A program made the position numbers and the translations under genes. A stretch of DNA of 10,032 nt from the NCBI GenBank assembly GCA_021817185.1, contig JAKAVU010000086.1, positions 1 through 10,032 of the forward strand, read 5' to 3'. Positions 1 to 7,297 of the stretch are shown in pieces; position 1 is the stretch's first letter, and every line of letters begins with the position of its first letter. The notes under the pieces are model-generated. The model made no database searches. It was not told the origin of the DNA and worked only from the letters and a program-made list of their open reading frames with translations. The DNA is from a bacterium (GTDB taxonomy: Bacteria; Chloroflexota; Dormibacteria; UBA8260; Bog-877).

Positions 1-346
1 AGAGCGCGCCATGTGGCTTAACATGCTGCATCCTGACCCCGGCTCGGCGGCCCATGCCCTCGACCGCGGCGACCTGGTAAGCCACGCTCACCTCGATCTC
101 GTGGCCCGTCGCGGACACCGCCCGCCGGCCGAAACCAGCCAGATCCGCGAACCCGGGGTGCGCTCCCAGGGCGACCCCTGCCCGCGCGACCCAGCCGATG
201 GTGCGGTCGATGACACTGGGGTCGCCGGCGTGGAACCCGCAGGCGACGTTGGCGGAGGTCAGCAGGGGAACCAGATGCTCATCGTCGCCGATCACATAGA
301 CGCCGAAGCTCTCCCCGATGTCAGCATTGAGATCGACCCCCGGCAT
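1..346 (-). CDS. pxpA: 5-oxoprolinase subunit A (PxpA, LamB/YcsF family), 3' end missing
   Basis: About the first 115 residues are visible; the rest lies beyond the left edge. The family, with PxpB and PxpC, forms the ATP-dependent 5-oxoprolinase that opens pyroglutamate to glutamate in the cytoplasm. Visible family motifs, in order, are VDLNADIGESFG at the N-terminus, SANVACGFHAGDP (about residues 31-43), VALGAHPGFADLAGFGRR and, at the edge, QHVKPHGAL. These match the start of the family closely. Two adjacent ATG codons are possible starts (349 and 346). I prefer 346 because an AAAGGA ribosome site then sits 7 bases upstream. It follows the DUF2891 gene after a gap of about 90 bases that shows no clear gene or terminator. 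PxpB and PxpC would be expected further left. Family assignment is secure; activity is inferred. Confidence 0.93.
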   Translation of the reverse strand, partial: MPGVDLNADIGESFGVYVIGDDEHLVPLLTSANVACGFHAGDPSVIDRTIGWVARAGVALGAHPGFADLAGFGRRAVSATGHEIEVSVAYQVAAVEGMGRRAGVRMQHVKPHGAL

Positions 347-438
347 CATCAGGTCCTTTCGCCTGGTCGGTCACGGCTCGGGGCAGGATGGGCCAGGCGG
401 CGGGTCCCAAACCGGTGAGCGGGGCGACCTCGCACAGC

Positions 439-1485
439 TCACTCCCGCTCCGAAGTCCCGCCGACCCGATCCAACCCGCCCCGCAGCTGCTCCTCCAGAT
501 AGAAGAGAAAGGTCGGCAGCCAGTGCGCTCGGTGGAAGCCCAGGACCGGCTGGATGTGCCGAATCCGGTCCAGATGCTCGTCCAGACCGACTTCCACAGA
601 GGCGGTGAGCTCTCCGGCCGAGCCCAGCACCCTGACCAGGATCGCCATCGACCATGCCCTGGTCACCAAAAGGCCCTCCATGTGAGCGCCTGCGAAGTTG
701 CGGTCATCGGCCGCCACCTCGGGGGCCCGCCAGAAGTCTCTGGAAGGCGCCGCCTCGTCCAGCCAGCTCACAAACTCCTCCGCCGGCATCACCTCGGCCA
801 TCAGCGCGCTCTCCGTCAGGGGCGGACTGAGGAAGTCATTCGCGCCGGGAGGCGCGGCCCACATCGCTGAGCTGCTCCGCGCGAAGAGTTGCCGGGCCAA
901 TCCGGTGACCCATGCCTCAGTCTCGCCATCATCGGCCATCCGGCTTGCTTCCAGGGTCAGCTGCAGCGCCAGGGCGGTGTTGGCATGGGTCCCCGATCTC
1001 ACGGGATACGGCGGAAGACCCAGGAGGTACTCCCGGAGTCGACCCCTGAGCAGGGTGGCGAGTGGATCCAGTGCCTCGGCCCACGTCCGCGCCGTCGGCT
1101 CGTCGGACCGCACGCACTCCGCATGCAGCAGCAGCAGCCACGCCCAGCCATAGGGCCGCTCCGACATCCGCCCGCCCGGGCTGCCGAAGAACCGCACCTC
1201 CTCCGCGATCCGGCGCTGGGACAGGTGCTCGTCGAGCACCTGTCTGACCGCCGCCCGGAGCTCGTCGGGCCGCGGTGCGGCGAGACTTCGCACCAGAAGC
1301 CAGTGACTGTGGACCGCGGAATGCCAGTCGTAGCAGCCGTAGAAGGCGGGATTCAGCCGGCGGGGCGGCGCCAGGTCCGCATCCGCATTGAGCTCCTGGT
1401 CCAGCTTGTGGGGGTACTCCTGACCCACGGTGCCGACCACGGTCCGCACCAGCTCATCCGCGGCCTCCCCCAGGACGGTCCGCAT
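439..1485 (-). CDS. DUF2891 family protein of unknown function
   Basis: A 348-residue soluble-looking protein with the signatures I associate with DUF2891: YPHKLD (about residues 24-29), NPAFYGCYDWHSAVHSHW (45-62), ERPYGWAWLLLL (109-120), SGTHANTALAL (about 164-174), DFLSPPLTESALMAEVMP (about 217-234) and GFHRAHWLPTFLFYL near the C-terminus. Conserved Trp, His and Tyr-rich helical segments suggest an all-alpha fold, perhaps a carbohydrate- or polymer-active enzyme, but no activity is established and I assign none. There is no signal peptide or membrane segment. The start is uncertain. A GTG at 1548 would extend it by 21 residues and overlap the preceding gene by 11 bases. I prefer ATG 1485 because family similarity begins shortly after it. 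Neither has a strong ribosome site. It directly follows the substrate-binding protein gene and precedes pxpA, so it is probably co-transcribed with them. The stop is TGA. Confidence 0.85.
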   Translation of the reverse strand: MRTVLGEAADELVRTVVGTVGQEYPHKLDQELNADADLAPPRRLNPAFYGCYDWHSAVHSHWLLVRSLAAPRPDELRAAVRQVLDEHLSQRRIAEEVRFFGSPGGRMSERPYGWAWLLLLHAECVRSDEPTARTWAEALDPLATLLRGRLREYLLGLPPYPVRSGTHANTALALQLTLEASRMADDGETEAWVTGLARQLFARSSSAMWAAPPGANDFLSPPLTESALMAEVMPAEEFVSWLDEAAPSRDFWRAPEVAADDRNFAGAHMEGLLVTRAWSMAILVRVLGSAGELTASVEVGLDEHLDRIRHIQPVLGFHRAHWLPTFLFYLEEQLRGGLDRVGGTSERE

Positions 1486-1537
1486 CACCGAGCCTGGCGA
1501 GCCCAGGGCGATCCCGGCGACGGTTCCCCGGCCACCC

Positions 1538-3496
1538 TCACTGGGCACCGAAGGAGTAGTACTGCGGATAGATCTTGTCGTACACGTCCTGAGGCGTCAC
1601 CCCCCGCAGATCGCTCTTGTACATGGTGAGCTGGGTGGGCTGGCCGGGCATCCACACCACCGGCAGCTGCTGAGCCAGGTAGTCCTCGTACTTGAAGAGG
1701 TCCTTGATCTCGGCGGAGTACGACGGTGCGGTGTGGGTGGCGGTGATGTTCTGGTCGTTGACCGGGTTGGAGTAGTCCCCGGGGTTGCTCGACGCACCGG
1801 TGCTGAAGAGCTCGCCCCCGGTCGGCAGGGGGTCGAAGCCGTACACCCACCCGCCTCCCCAGTCAGCCAGCTGCCAGCCCGAGCAGGGCTTGGCATAGCT
1901 GCACCCATTGAAGGCGGTCCCGATCACCTGGGCAAAGGGAGCAGTCTTCAGGCTCAGACTTATCCCCGCCTCAGCCTTCATGGTCGACTGCATCGCCTCC
2001 ATCTGGTTGGTCAAGGAGGTGCTGCCGCTCGCGTACAGGAGGGTGAACGTGAGGGGCTGGCCCGCGCTGATCCCGATCCCACAGTCGCCGGCCCCGCTGC
2101 CGGGCTTGCCACACACCGTGGTGCCACCCGGCTTCACCTTCCAGCCGTGGCTCGCAAGCAGTGCGGTCGCCCTGGCGGGGTCGTACGGGTAGACCTGGCC
2201 ACCGGCCTCCAGCGGGCTCTCGAAGGGGTTGTGGGGTGGAAACTCGGGGACCGGTCCGTTGCCGACCGTGCCGATGCCACCGAGGAAGTCCTTGATGTAC
2301 TGCTTCTGGTTCACCAGGGACTGAAATGCCTCGCGGAAGTACAGCTGCCGGAAGATCGGGCCCACGGTGGGATTGGTGAAGTTGTACGGGAAGTAGACGA
2401 TCCCGAAGTCAAACCAGGGGCTGTAGCTGTAGCCCTCGGTCTTCTCCAGATTGGCCCTCTGGCCCAGATCCTGCACGGGGATGTAGCCGATGGTGAGGCT
2501 GCCGTTGTGAAGGGCATCGAACTCGGCGGTGTCAGTGGTGAAGGGCTCCAGTTCGAAGGCGGAGATCGAGGCCTTGGGGCTTCCGGAGTACCCGCGATTC
2601 GGCACGAACTTGACAAAGCCGCTGGTCGTGAACTGGCTGAGCTTGAAGGGACCGTCGACGACCTTCCAGAGCGGGTTCGAGGTGTAGGTCCCCAGGTCCT
2701 GGGACTGGCTGTTGAGGAACTGAGCGACCCCCAGCGCCCCGCTCGAAGCCGTCCCCGGGTTCGCCGGCACGTAGGAGTTGGCCGGCAGATGATCTGACGA
2801 GGGGGCGAGCACCCGGGTCTCCGCCGAGGCGTCGTAGTCGCCGACCGGGCCGCCGCTGGAAAGCCTGTCCCAGGCCGCCTGGGGGATGGGATAGATCTGG
2901 CGCAGCTCGTTGTAGGTGAACCAGGTCGGATTGTAGGAACCGTTCAGCTTCATCTGCACCGTGTACGTGCCGGTCGCGCTGTAGCTGACCACGTTCTCCG
3001 GAAAGGCTCCCGGAATCGCCGCCCCCCAGCCGGGCCCGGGGGCCGAGTTGCTGCCCACGGTCGGTGCCGCGGGGTCTGTGACCGCGCTCAGCAGGTTCAT
3101 CCAGAAGACCACGTCCCTGGCGGTGATGGGGGCTCCGTCGGACCACTGCCAATGCTTGAGGTCGATGGTCACCACGCTGTTGTGGTCGGAGAAGAGGGGG
3201 GGATTGGCGACGCTCAGCGCCCGGTTGAGCGTGGGCTGGCCGTGATTTCCGAACCAGTACAGGGGCACGTACATGTTCTGGGAGAAGGTGTACAGGTTGA
3301 CCACGCTGAAATAGGAGCCGCTGGCCATCGGCAGGATGTAATTGGGCGGCGAGTTCGGCTGCTCGGCGAAGGTCACCACCCCTCCCGCCTTCGCGTGGCT
3401 GGTGGTGGTCGCCTGGCCGCAGGCGGCGATGAGGATGGGCAAGCAGAGCCCCAGCCCCACCAGCTTCAGCGATCGCAGTCGTAGCCAGCCACTCAT
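1538..3496 (-). CDS. Family 5 substrate-binding lipoprotein of an ABC transporter (peptide/oligopeptide type)
   Basis: A 652-residue extracytoplasmic solute-binding protein of the DppA/OppA class (SBP_bac_5). Residues 1-26 form a lipoprotein signal: basic residues at 6, 8 and 11, a hydrophobic core, then lipobox IAAC with Cys26 as the expected lipidation site. The mature domain carries family features such as WQWSDGAPITARDVVFWMN, which matches the family W-s-DG-x-pvTA-x-Dv pattern, and a later stretch with FREAFQSLVNQKQYIKDFLGG. Such proteins usually bind peptides, but also sugars or nickel; the ligand cannot be read here. Cysteines 462/472 and 532/538 form two close pairs that could make disulfides outside the cell. 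The start at ATG 3496 is fixed by a perfect AGGAGGT 9 bases upstream; an in-frame TTG at 3520 lies upstream of that site and is less likely. No permease or ATPase gene is next to it. The DUF2891 gene follows, possibly overlapping. Confidence 0.93.
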   Translation of the reverse strand: MSGWLRLRSLKLVGLGLCLPILIAACGQATTTSHAKAGGVVTFAEQPNSPPNYILPMASGSYFSVVNLYTFSQNMYVPLYWFGNHGQPTLNRALSVANPPLFSDHNSVVTIDLKHWQWSDGAPITARDVVFWMNLLSAVTDPAAPTVGSNSAPGPGWGAAIPGAFPENVVSYSATGTYTVQMKLNGSYNPTWFTYNELRQIYPIPQAAWDRLSSGGPVGDYDASAETRVLAPSSDHLPANSYVPANPGTASSGALGVAQFLNSQSQDLGTYTSNPLWKVVDGPFKLSQFTTSGFVKFVPNRGYSGSPKASISAFELEPFTTDTAEFDALHNGSLTIGYIPVQDLGQRANLEKTEGYSYSPWFDFGIVYFPYNFTNPTVGPIFRQLYFREAFQSLVNQKQYIKDFLGGIGTVGNGPVPEFPPHNPFESPLEAGGQVYPYDPARATALLASHGWKVKPGGTTVCGKPGSGAGDCGIGISAGQPLTFTLLYASGSTSLTNQMEAMQSTMKAEAGISLSLKTAPFAQVIGTAFNGCSYAKPCSGWQLADWGGGWVYGFDPLPTGGELFSTGASSNPGDYSNPVNDQNITATHTAPSYSAEIKDLFKYEDYLAQQLPVVWMPGQPTQLTMYKSDLRGVTPQDVYDKIYPQYYSFGAQ

Positions 3497-3505
3497 CCTG
3501 CCCGC

Positions 3506-3512
3506 ACCTCCT
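3506..3512 (-). promoter_or_regulatory. Strong Shine-Dalgarno that sets the substrate-binding protein start
   Basis: The minus strand reads AGGAGGT, a full match to the anti-Shine-Dalgarno of 16S rRNA, 9 bases before ATG 3496. It argues against the in-frame TTG at 3520, which lies upstream of it. It is the best ribosome site in the window and fits a highly expressed surface binding protein. Confidence 0.7.
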
Positions 3513-3536
3513 GTCCCCAACCGATGACGGCGCCGG

Positions 3537-3554
3537 GCCCGGCCACTGCCGGGC
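3537..3554 (-). other. GC-rich hairpin in the leader of the substrate-binding protein gene
   Basis: Perfect 7-base-pair inverted repeat (GCCCGGC / GCCGGGC) with a 4-base loop. It overlaps a 10-base palindrome CCGGGCCCGG at 3533-3542. On the minus strand it lies between the tsaD stop and the substrate-binding protein start. No U-tract follows it, so it is not a classical intrinsic terminator. It could be a weak terminator of the tsaD operon, a leader structure, or chance in GC-rich DNA. Confidence 0.35.
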
Positions 3555-3567
3555 TGCCTGCGGAGAC

Positions 3568-3597
3568 AGCTTACTTGGGGCTAGACCAAGCCGCCAA
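3568..3597 (-). promoter_or_regulatory. Possible promoter for the substrate-binding protein group
   Basis: On the minus strand TTGGCG (3597-3592) and TAAGCT (3573-3568) are separated by 18 bases. They resemble a -35 box and a TANNNT -10 box of housekeeping promoters in high-GC bacteria. They lie in the only sizeable gap between genes, after tsaD and upstream of the substrate-binding protein. The predicted leader would be about 65 bases and contain the hairpin at 3537-3554. The match is weak and no experiment supports it. The whole gap (3497-3641) holds no gene that I can support. Confidence 0.25.
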
Positions 3598-3641
3598 GGA
3601 GGCGTTCACGGTCGCCACGGCGCCGACGGACCGGGCCGAGC

Positions 3642-4637
3642 TCAGGCGTAGGCCCGCAGGCCGGGGTCTATCTCCAGGGGCTGCAGGTCGAATCCATGAG
3701 TCCTGTGCCGCACCACCCCGGCCGCCCCGATCATGGCGGCGTTGTCGGTGCACAGAGGAGGAGCCGGGATGGTGAGCTCGGCCAGGCCCTCCAGCCGGGA
3801 GCGCGCCATCTCCCGCAGCAGCCGGTTGCTGGCCACCCCCCCTGCCAGCACCGCCCGCCGGCAGCCCGTCTGCTCCACGGCTGCCTCCAGCTGCAGGCAG
3901 AGGGTCTCCACCGCCGCCAGCCGGAAGGCCGCCGCCACGTCGGCCCTGGTCTGCTCGTCCGGCTCACCCAGGTCGCGCAGCAGGTAGAGGACGGCGGTCT
4001 TCAGCCCGCTGAACGAGAAGCCGAAGTTGGGAAGCACGGGCCGCGGGAGCCTGAAGCGCGTCGGGTCCCCTCGCTGCGCCACCCGGTCTATCTCCGGCCC
4101 CCCGGGATATGGCAGGCCGAGCATCCGGGCCACCTTGTCGAACGCCTCCCCCACCGCGTCGTCCCGGGTGGCCCCCAGCAGCTCCACATCCCGATGGGAG
4201 CGGTAGTGGATCAGATCGGTGTGCCCGCCACTCACCACCAGGCCCACGAAGGGTGGCTCAAGCTGCGGGTCCTCGAGCTCCGCCGCCAGCACGTGACCGG
4301 TCATGTGATTGACCCCGACCACGGGCAGTCCGGCACCGGCGGCCAGCGCCTGCGCGTAGCTCGCCCCCACCGCCAGGCAGCCGACCAGGCCCGGCCCGCG
4401 GGTGACGGCCACCCCGTCCAGATGGGAGAGGTCGCCCCCCAGCGAGGCCAGGGCGGCCTTCACCACGCCCGCGATCCGCTCCAGGTGCATCCGCGCCGCG
4501 AGTTCGGGGACGACCCCGCCGTAGGCGGCATGGGCGGCGGCCTGGGAGGCGACCACCGAGCTCTCGACCTCGAAGGAATCCGTCACCAGGGCGGCGGCGG
4601 TCTCATCGCAGGACGTCTCGATCGCCAGCAGCCTCAC
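3642..4637 (-). CDS. tsaD: tRNA N6-adenosine threonylcarbamoyltransferase TsaD
   Basis: TsaD (Kae1/YgjD family, ASKHA fold) transfers threonylcarbamoyl from threonylcarbamoyl-AMP to A37 of ANN-decoding tRNAs, together with TsaB and TsaE. From the GTG at 4637 it is 331 residues, usual for the family. Motifs in order: LLAIETSCDETAAALV at the N-terminus, GGVVPELAARMH, NHMTGHVLA with metal-binding His111 and His115, VVSGGHTDLIHY, DDAVGEAFDKVARMLGLPYPGG, FSFSGLKTAV, LAGGVASNRLL and PPLCTDNAAMIG with Asp298, the third metal ligand. All expected residues are present, so the protein should be active. I chose GTG 4637 because it overlaps the rimI stop in the common GTGA arrangement and gives the usual N-terminus; GTG 4649 would add four residues. 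It is the last gene of the alr-to-tsaD run. Confidence 0.97.
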   Translation of the reverse strand: MRLLAIETSCDETAAALVTDSFEVESSVVASQAAAHAAYGGVVPELAARMHLERIAGVVKAALASLGGDLSHLDGVAVTRGPGLVGCLAVGASYAQALAAGAGLPVVGVNHMTGHVLAAELEDPQLEPPFVGLVVSGGHTDLIHYRSHRDVELLGATRDDAVGEAFDKVARMLGLPYPGGPEIDRVAQRGDPTRFRLPRPVLPNFGFSFSGLKTAVLYLLRDLGEPDEQTRADVAAAFRLAAVETLCLQLEAAVEQTGCRRAVLAGGVASNRLLREMARSRLEGLAELTIPAPPLCTDNAAMIGAAGVVRHRTHGFDLQPLEIDPGLRAYA

Positions 4638-5191
4638 GACCGGGGCCACCGCGGGTCGGGGAGTTCGCCCAGACCCTCGACCTCGATGTCATCGACAATC
4701 CTCAAAAAGCGTGCCTTGAAGCGGGGCGCGTGGATGAGGTCGGACCACATCACCATGGCGTCCTCGCCGTTGTCGGTGTAGTAACCCCGGCGCCGCCCCA
4801 GGACCTTGAACCCGAAGCTCTCGTAGAGATGGATGGCGGTCTCGTTGGTGGGCCGCACCTCCAGGCTCACGAAGTTGGCCCGGAGGGCGTAGGCGCGGTT
4901 CACCAGGTGCGCGAACATCACCTTGCCCAGGCCCTGCCCCTGATCGCTGCGGCGCACCCCGATGGTGGTCACATGAGCCTCCTCACCCACGCTCCAGAGC
5001 CCGCCGTACGCCACAATCTCCGACTCCTTCCAGAGGCACGAGTAGTGGGCGGACCGGTTGCCGCTCAGCTCCCGCTGGTAGGCATTGCTCGGCCACGGCG
5101 TGGGGAAGACGGCGAGCTCGATGGCCCGCACCGCGGGGATGTCCGCCAGCTGCATGGGCTTGATGGCCAGCCGTTGCCCGATCAGGATCAA
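4634..5191 (-). CDS. rimI: N-alpha-acetyltransferase RimI (GNAT family)
   Basis: A 185-residue GNAT enzyme of the RimI family, which acetylates the N-terminal residue of ribosomal protein S18 and, in many bacteria, other proteins. Visible features: IKPMQLADIPAVRAIELAVFPTPW (typical N-terminal helix and FPxPW; about residues 10-33 in two parts), VTTIGVRRSDQGQGLGKVM with the acetyl-CoA loop QGQGLG (about 84-89), LEVRPTNETAIHLYESFGF holding the likely catalytic Glu111 and Tyr123, and GYYTDNGEDAMVM. A basic tail of about 30 residues follows the fold. The start is a TTG that overlaps the tsaB stop as TTGA and is preceded by AGGGAGAGG at 5196-5204. Its place between tsaB and tsaD is standard in high-GC Gram-positive bacteria and supports the name over a generic GNAT. 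The stop overlaps tsaD. Confidence 0.93.
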   Translation of the reverse strand: MILIGQRLAIKPMQLADIPAVRAIELAVFPTPWPSNAYQRELSGNRSAHYSCLWKESEIVAYGGLWSVGEEAHVTTIGVRRSDQGQGLGKVMFAHLVNRAYALRANFVSLEVRPTNETAIHLYESFGFKVLGRRRGYYTDNGEDAMVMWSDLIHAPRFKARFLRIVDDIEVEGLGELPDPRWPRS

Positions 5192-5835
5192 GCGACCTCT
5201 CCCTGTCTGGCGCCGTAGTCGGCGCTCACCAGATCGTAGCCGCTCGACCCGTAGGCGCCACCGCGGATGACCAGGGCCAGCGCCTCCTCCCCGGACCGCA
5301 CCGGGTCCACCCTGGGAGTCCCCGGGTCGCCGAGCACTCCCTCCGGATCGAGGAGCCGGTCGCAGCCCGCCGGCGGACTGGGAGGGGACCCGGCCCGCAC
5401 CGCCATGGCCGGGCCGGCCTCCCGCCAGCGAGAGAGCCCCTGCTCCTCGTCCGCCGAGAACCGCTGCAGGTAGAGCCCACCCCTGCCGGCCGCGACGGCC
5501 ACCAGCAGCTCGCCCGGGGAGGGATCGACGCGATGCGCCACCACCAGCAGGCTTCCCACCAGCCCCAGCGGCAGCTCGCGCGCCTGGGCCAGCCCGATCG
5601 CCGCCGCCAGGGCCGAGCGCACGCCCATGTACGAACCGGGTCCTCGGGCCGCCACCACCCCGGCCAGCCGTTACCCGGCAACCTCCACCAGATCGCGCAC
5701 GGCGCCGGCGACCGACGCCACGTCCTGGAGGCCTGAGCGCACCTCCACCAGGGCGGTGGCCGAGGCCAGGACCGCGACCCCGGCACCGCGGACCGAGAGA
5801 TCGAGGCCGAGCTGGAGCGGCTCGCCGTCAGCCAT
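5188..5835 (-). pseudogene. tsaB: tRNA threonylcarbamoyladenosine protein TsaB, interrupted by in-frame TAA
   Basis: TsaB is the catalytically inert ASKHA partner that dimerises with TsaD in the t6A complex. From ATG 5835 the frame reads MADGEPLQLGLDLSVRGAGV, as expected for the phosphate-1 region. It continues to LVEVAG, then a TAA at codon 55 (5673-5671), and resumes without frame change as RLAGVVAARGPGSYMGVRSA, matching the family GPGSFTGLR motif with Thr replaced by Met. Ignoring the TAA the product is 215 residues, close to usual size. The start is convincing: GGGAGG lies 6 bases upstream, and ATGGCTGA overlaps the tsaE stop by 8 bases. The stop overlaps rimI. A GTG at 5658 could restart a 156-residue C-terminal piece, but it would lack the N-terminal strands and has no good ribosome site. 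Causes could be a sequence error (a single C-to-T change from CAA would do), a real nonsense allele, or readthrough. Identity is secure; functional state is not. Confidence 0.87.
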
Positions 5836-6298
5836 CGCAAGCCTCCCGCAGGTGGGCGGGCAGGATCAGCCTGAGCTCCCTGGACGCCTCTCCCCGAACT
5901 GCCAGCTCGATGGTGCCGGTGAACCAGCCGGGCTCGGCGCGCTCGCACCACTCCACCACCGCCGCTCCGTCCACCAAGAACTCCTCCAACCCCAGGGTGC
6001 CGAGGTCGGTGCCGGCGGGCAGGCGGTAGAGGTCCAGGTGATGCAGGGTCACCCTGCCCCGATGCACCTGGTGCAGCAGGAAGGTCGGGCTGCGGACATC
6101 GTCGTCGCCGCCGGCCCCAGCCACCAGCCCCTTGGTGAGGGTCGTCTTGCCGGCCCCGAGGTCGCCGGTCAACCCCAGGCAGTCGCCGGGTCTGAGCCGC
6201 TCACCGATGCGCCGGCCCAGCGCCATCGTCTCCTCGGGACTCGCGCTCACCAGCCGCCGCAGCGGACGGTCAGCTGCTTCTGAAGTGCTGGTATCCAA
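5828..6298 (-). CDS. tsaE: tRNA threonylcarbamoyladenosine ATPase TsaE
   Basis: TsaE is the small P-loop ATPase that drives turnover of the TsaB-TsaD complex in t6A synthesis. Motifs: PEETMALGRRIGERLRPGD near the start, Walker A GDLGAGKTT (residues 45-53, Lys51), SPTFLLHQV, HHLDLYRL (Asp89), GLEEFL and VVEWCER (Trp117, Glu119). This is the full family pattern, with length 156. The start is a judgement. TTG 6298 has GGGAG 6 bases upstream (6305-6309) and overlaps the end of thiL by 29 bases. GTG 6250, just after the thiL stop, would give 140 residues but has no clear ribosome site. Longer upstream reading in this frame runs through thiL and is not coding. The gene overlaps tsaB by 8 bases, consistent with coupled translation of complex partners. 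Confidence 0.95.
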   Translation of the reverse strand: MDTSTSEAADRPLRRLVSASPEETMALGRRIGERLRPGDCLGLTGDLGAGKTTLTKGLVAGAGGDDDVRSPTFLLHQVHRGRVTLHHLDLYRLPAGTDLGTLGLEEFLVDGAAVVEWCERAEPGWFTGTIELAVRGEASRELRLILPAHLREACDG

Positions 6299-7268
6299 GC
6301 TCTGCTCCCAGGGACAGCGGTGAGCCTCCCTGGCGGTCAAGCACCACCACACTCTGGCCCGCCGCAACGGACCCCACCAGTCTGAGCTCGGCCAGGTCGG
6401 CCGGCCAGCCCGCCAGCAGGGGGTCCAGGCCGGGGGATGGAACCGCCGCCAGCAGCTCGTAGTCCTCCCCTCCGGTCAGGACCAGCTGGAGATCCGGTCT
6501 CGAGCCTGGAGGGCACAGCCGGTCGGCCCAGAGCTCGACGGCGACCCCGCTCGCCCTGGCCATCCGGCCCGCATCCAGCAGCAGCCCGTCGCTCAGGTCG
6601 GTGAGCGCAGAGCATCCCCGCCGGCGCAGCTGCTCCCCCTCCTCCAGCCGGGCCGTGGGAACCAGCAGCCGCTCCACCCAGGATGCGGGCACGGCGTCGC
6701 CTTGGTCACCGGACTCGAGCGCCGCCAGCGCCGCCGCCGCGCACCCCAGCCTTCCGGTCGTCACCAGAAGGTCCCCGGGTCGGGCTCCCCCCAGCCGGAC
6801 GGGGGTCCCGTCCCTGGTGCTCCCCACCACCGTGACGCTCAGCAGGATGACCGGGCCAGAGCTCAGGTCGCCGCCCACCACGCTTGCTCCCACCGCCTCG
6901 GCCGCCTCCACCAGACCGAGCTGGACGGCCTCCACCACCGCCGCCGGGGTGGAGCCGGGGAACACCGCGGCGACCACTCCCAACAGCGGCCATGCGCCCA
7001 TGGCCGCGAGGTCGGAAGCCGCCTGGGCCCAGGCCTTGCGCCCCAGCTGGTACGGGCTCTGGAACCCCCTGCGGAAGTGGACCCCCTCCACCATGCTGTC
7101 GGTGGAGATGAGCCCGGTCCCACCCTCCTGACGCCAGCCGGCGGCGTCGTCGCCCGGCGGCACCTCACCGTCCGCACCGGCCATCGCCACCAGCCGGGCC
7201 AGCATCAGCTCCTCGCCGGCCGCGTCCAGAGTGGCTGTCCCCGGAGGGTCCCACCCCAGGGTGCGCAA
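6270..7268 (-). CDS. thiL: Thiamine-monophosphate kinase ThiL
   Basis: ThiL (PurM/AIRS-like ATPase fold) phosphorylates thiamine phosphate to thiamine diphosphate, the last step of cofactor synthesis. At 332 residues it is of normal length. Diagnostic motifs: GEELMLARL, PPGDDAA (Asp40, Asp41), STDSMVEGVHF (Asp57), SDLAAMGAWP, VVGGDLSSGPV (Asp134), RPGDLLVTTGRLG, ALTDLSDGLLLD (about 221-232) and LTGGEDYELL (about 264-273). All metal- and ATP-binding acidic motifs are kept. I chose TTG 7268 because GGAGG (7274-7278) lies 5 bases upstream; TTG 7283 would add five residues and has only a weak AGG. Either way it starts 14-29 bases after the thiG stop. The 3' end overlaps tsaE if the TTG start of tsaE is right. 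Confidence 0.95.
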   Translation of the reverse strand: MRTLGWDPPGTATLDAAGEELMLARLVAMAGADGEVPPGDDAAGWRQEGGTGLISTDSMVEGVHFRRGFQSPYQLGRKAWAQAASDLAAMGAWPLLGVVAAVFPGSTPAAVVEAVQLGLVEAAEAVGASVVGGDLSSGPVILLSVTVVGSTRDGTPVRLGGARPGDLLVTTGRLGCAAAALAALESGDQGDAVPASWVERLLVPTARLEEGEQLRRRGCSALTDLSDGLLLDAGRMARASGVAVELWADRLCPPGSRPDLQLVLTGGEDYELLAAVPSPGLDPLLAGWPADLAELRLVGSVAAGQSVVVLDRQGGSPLSLGAELGYQHFRSS

Positions 7269-7297
7269 CTCCACCTCCGACAAGCCGGCCGACCTGG

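Noticed and set aside
350..438. Gap between the DUF2891 gene and pxpA examined for a terminator, promoter or small gene
   Set aside because: No stem followed by U-tract, no credible promoter pair and no ribosome site other than that of pxpA.
1430..2797. 455-codon open frame on the plus strand
   Set aside because: It lies fully antisense to the substrate-binding protein and DUF2891 genes, shows no recognisable domain, and is the kind of long antisense frame GC-rich DNA produces.
3524..3775. Small plus-strand frame starting in the gap after tsaD
   Set aside because: The first 40 residues look protein-like, but there is no ribosome site, its second half is antisense to the tsaD end, and no family is recognised.
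3696..4781. 361-codon plus-strand frame antisense to tsaD
   Set aside because: tsaD on the other strand has every family motif; the plus-strand frame has none and is a shadow.
5226..5951. 241-codon minus-strand frame across the tsaB stop codon
   Set aside because: It avoids the TAA but is in another frame and reads Arg/Trp/Pro-rich noise. TsaB motifs are all in the interrupted frame, so a frameshift does not explain the break.
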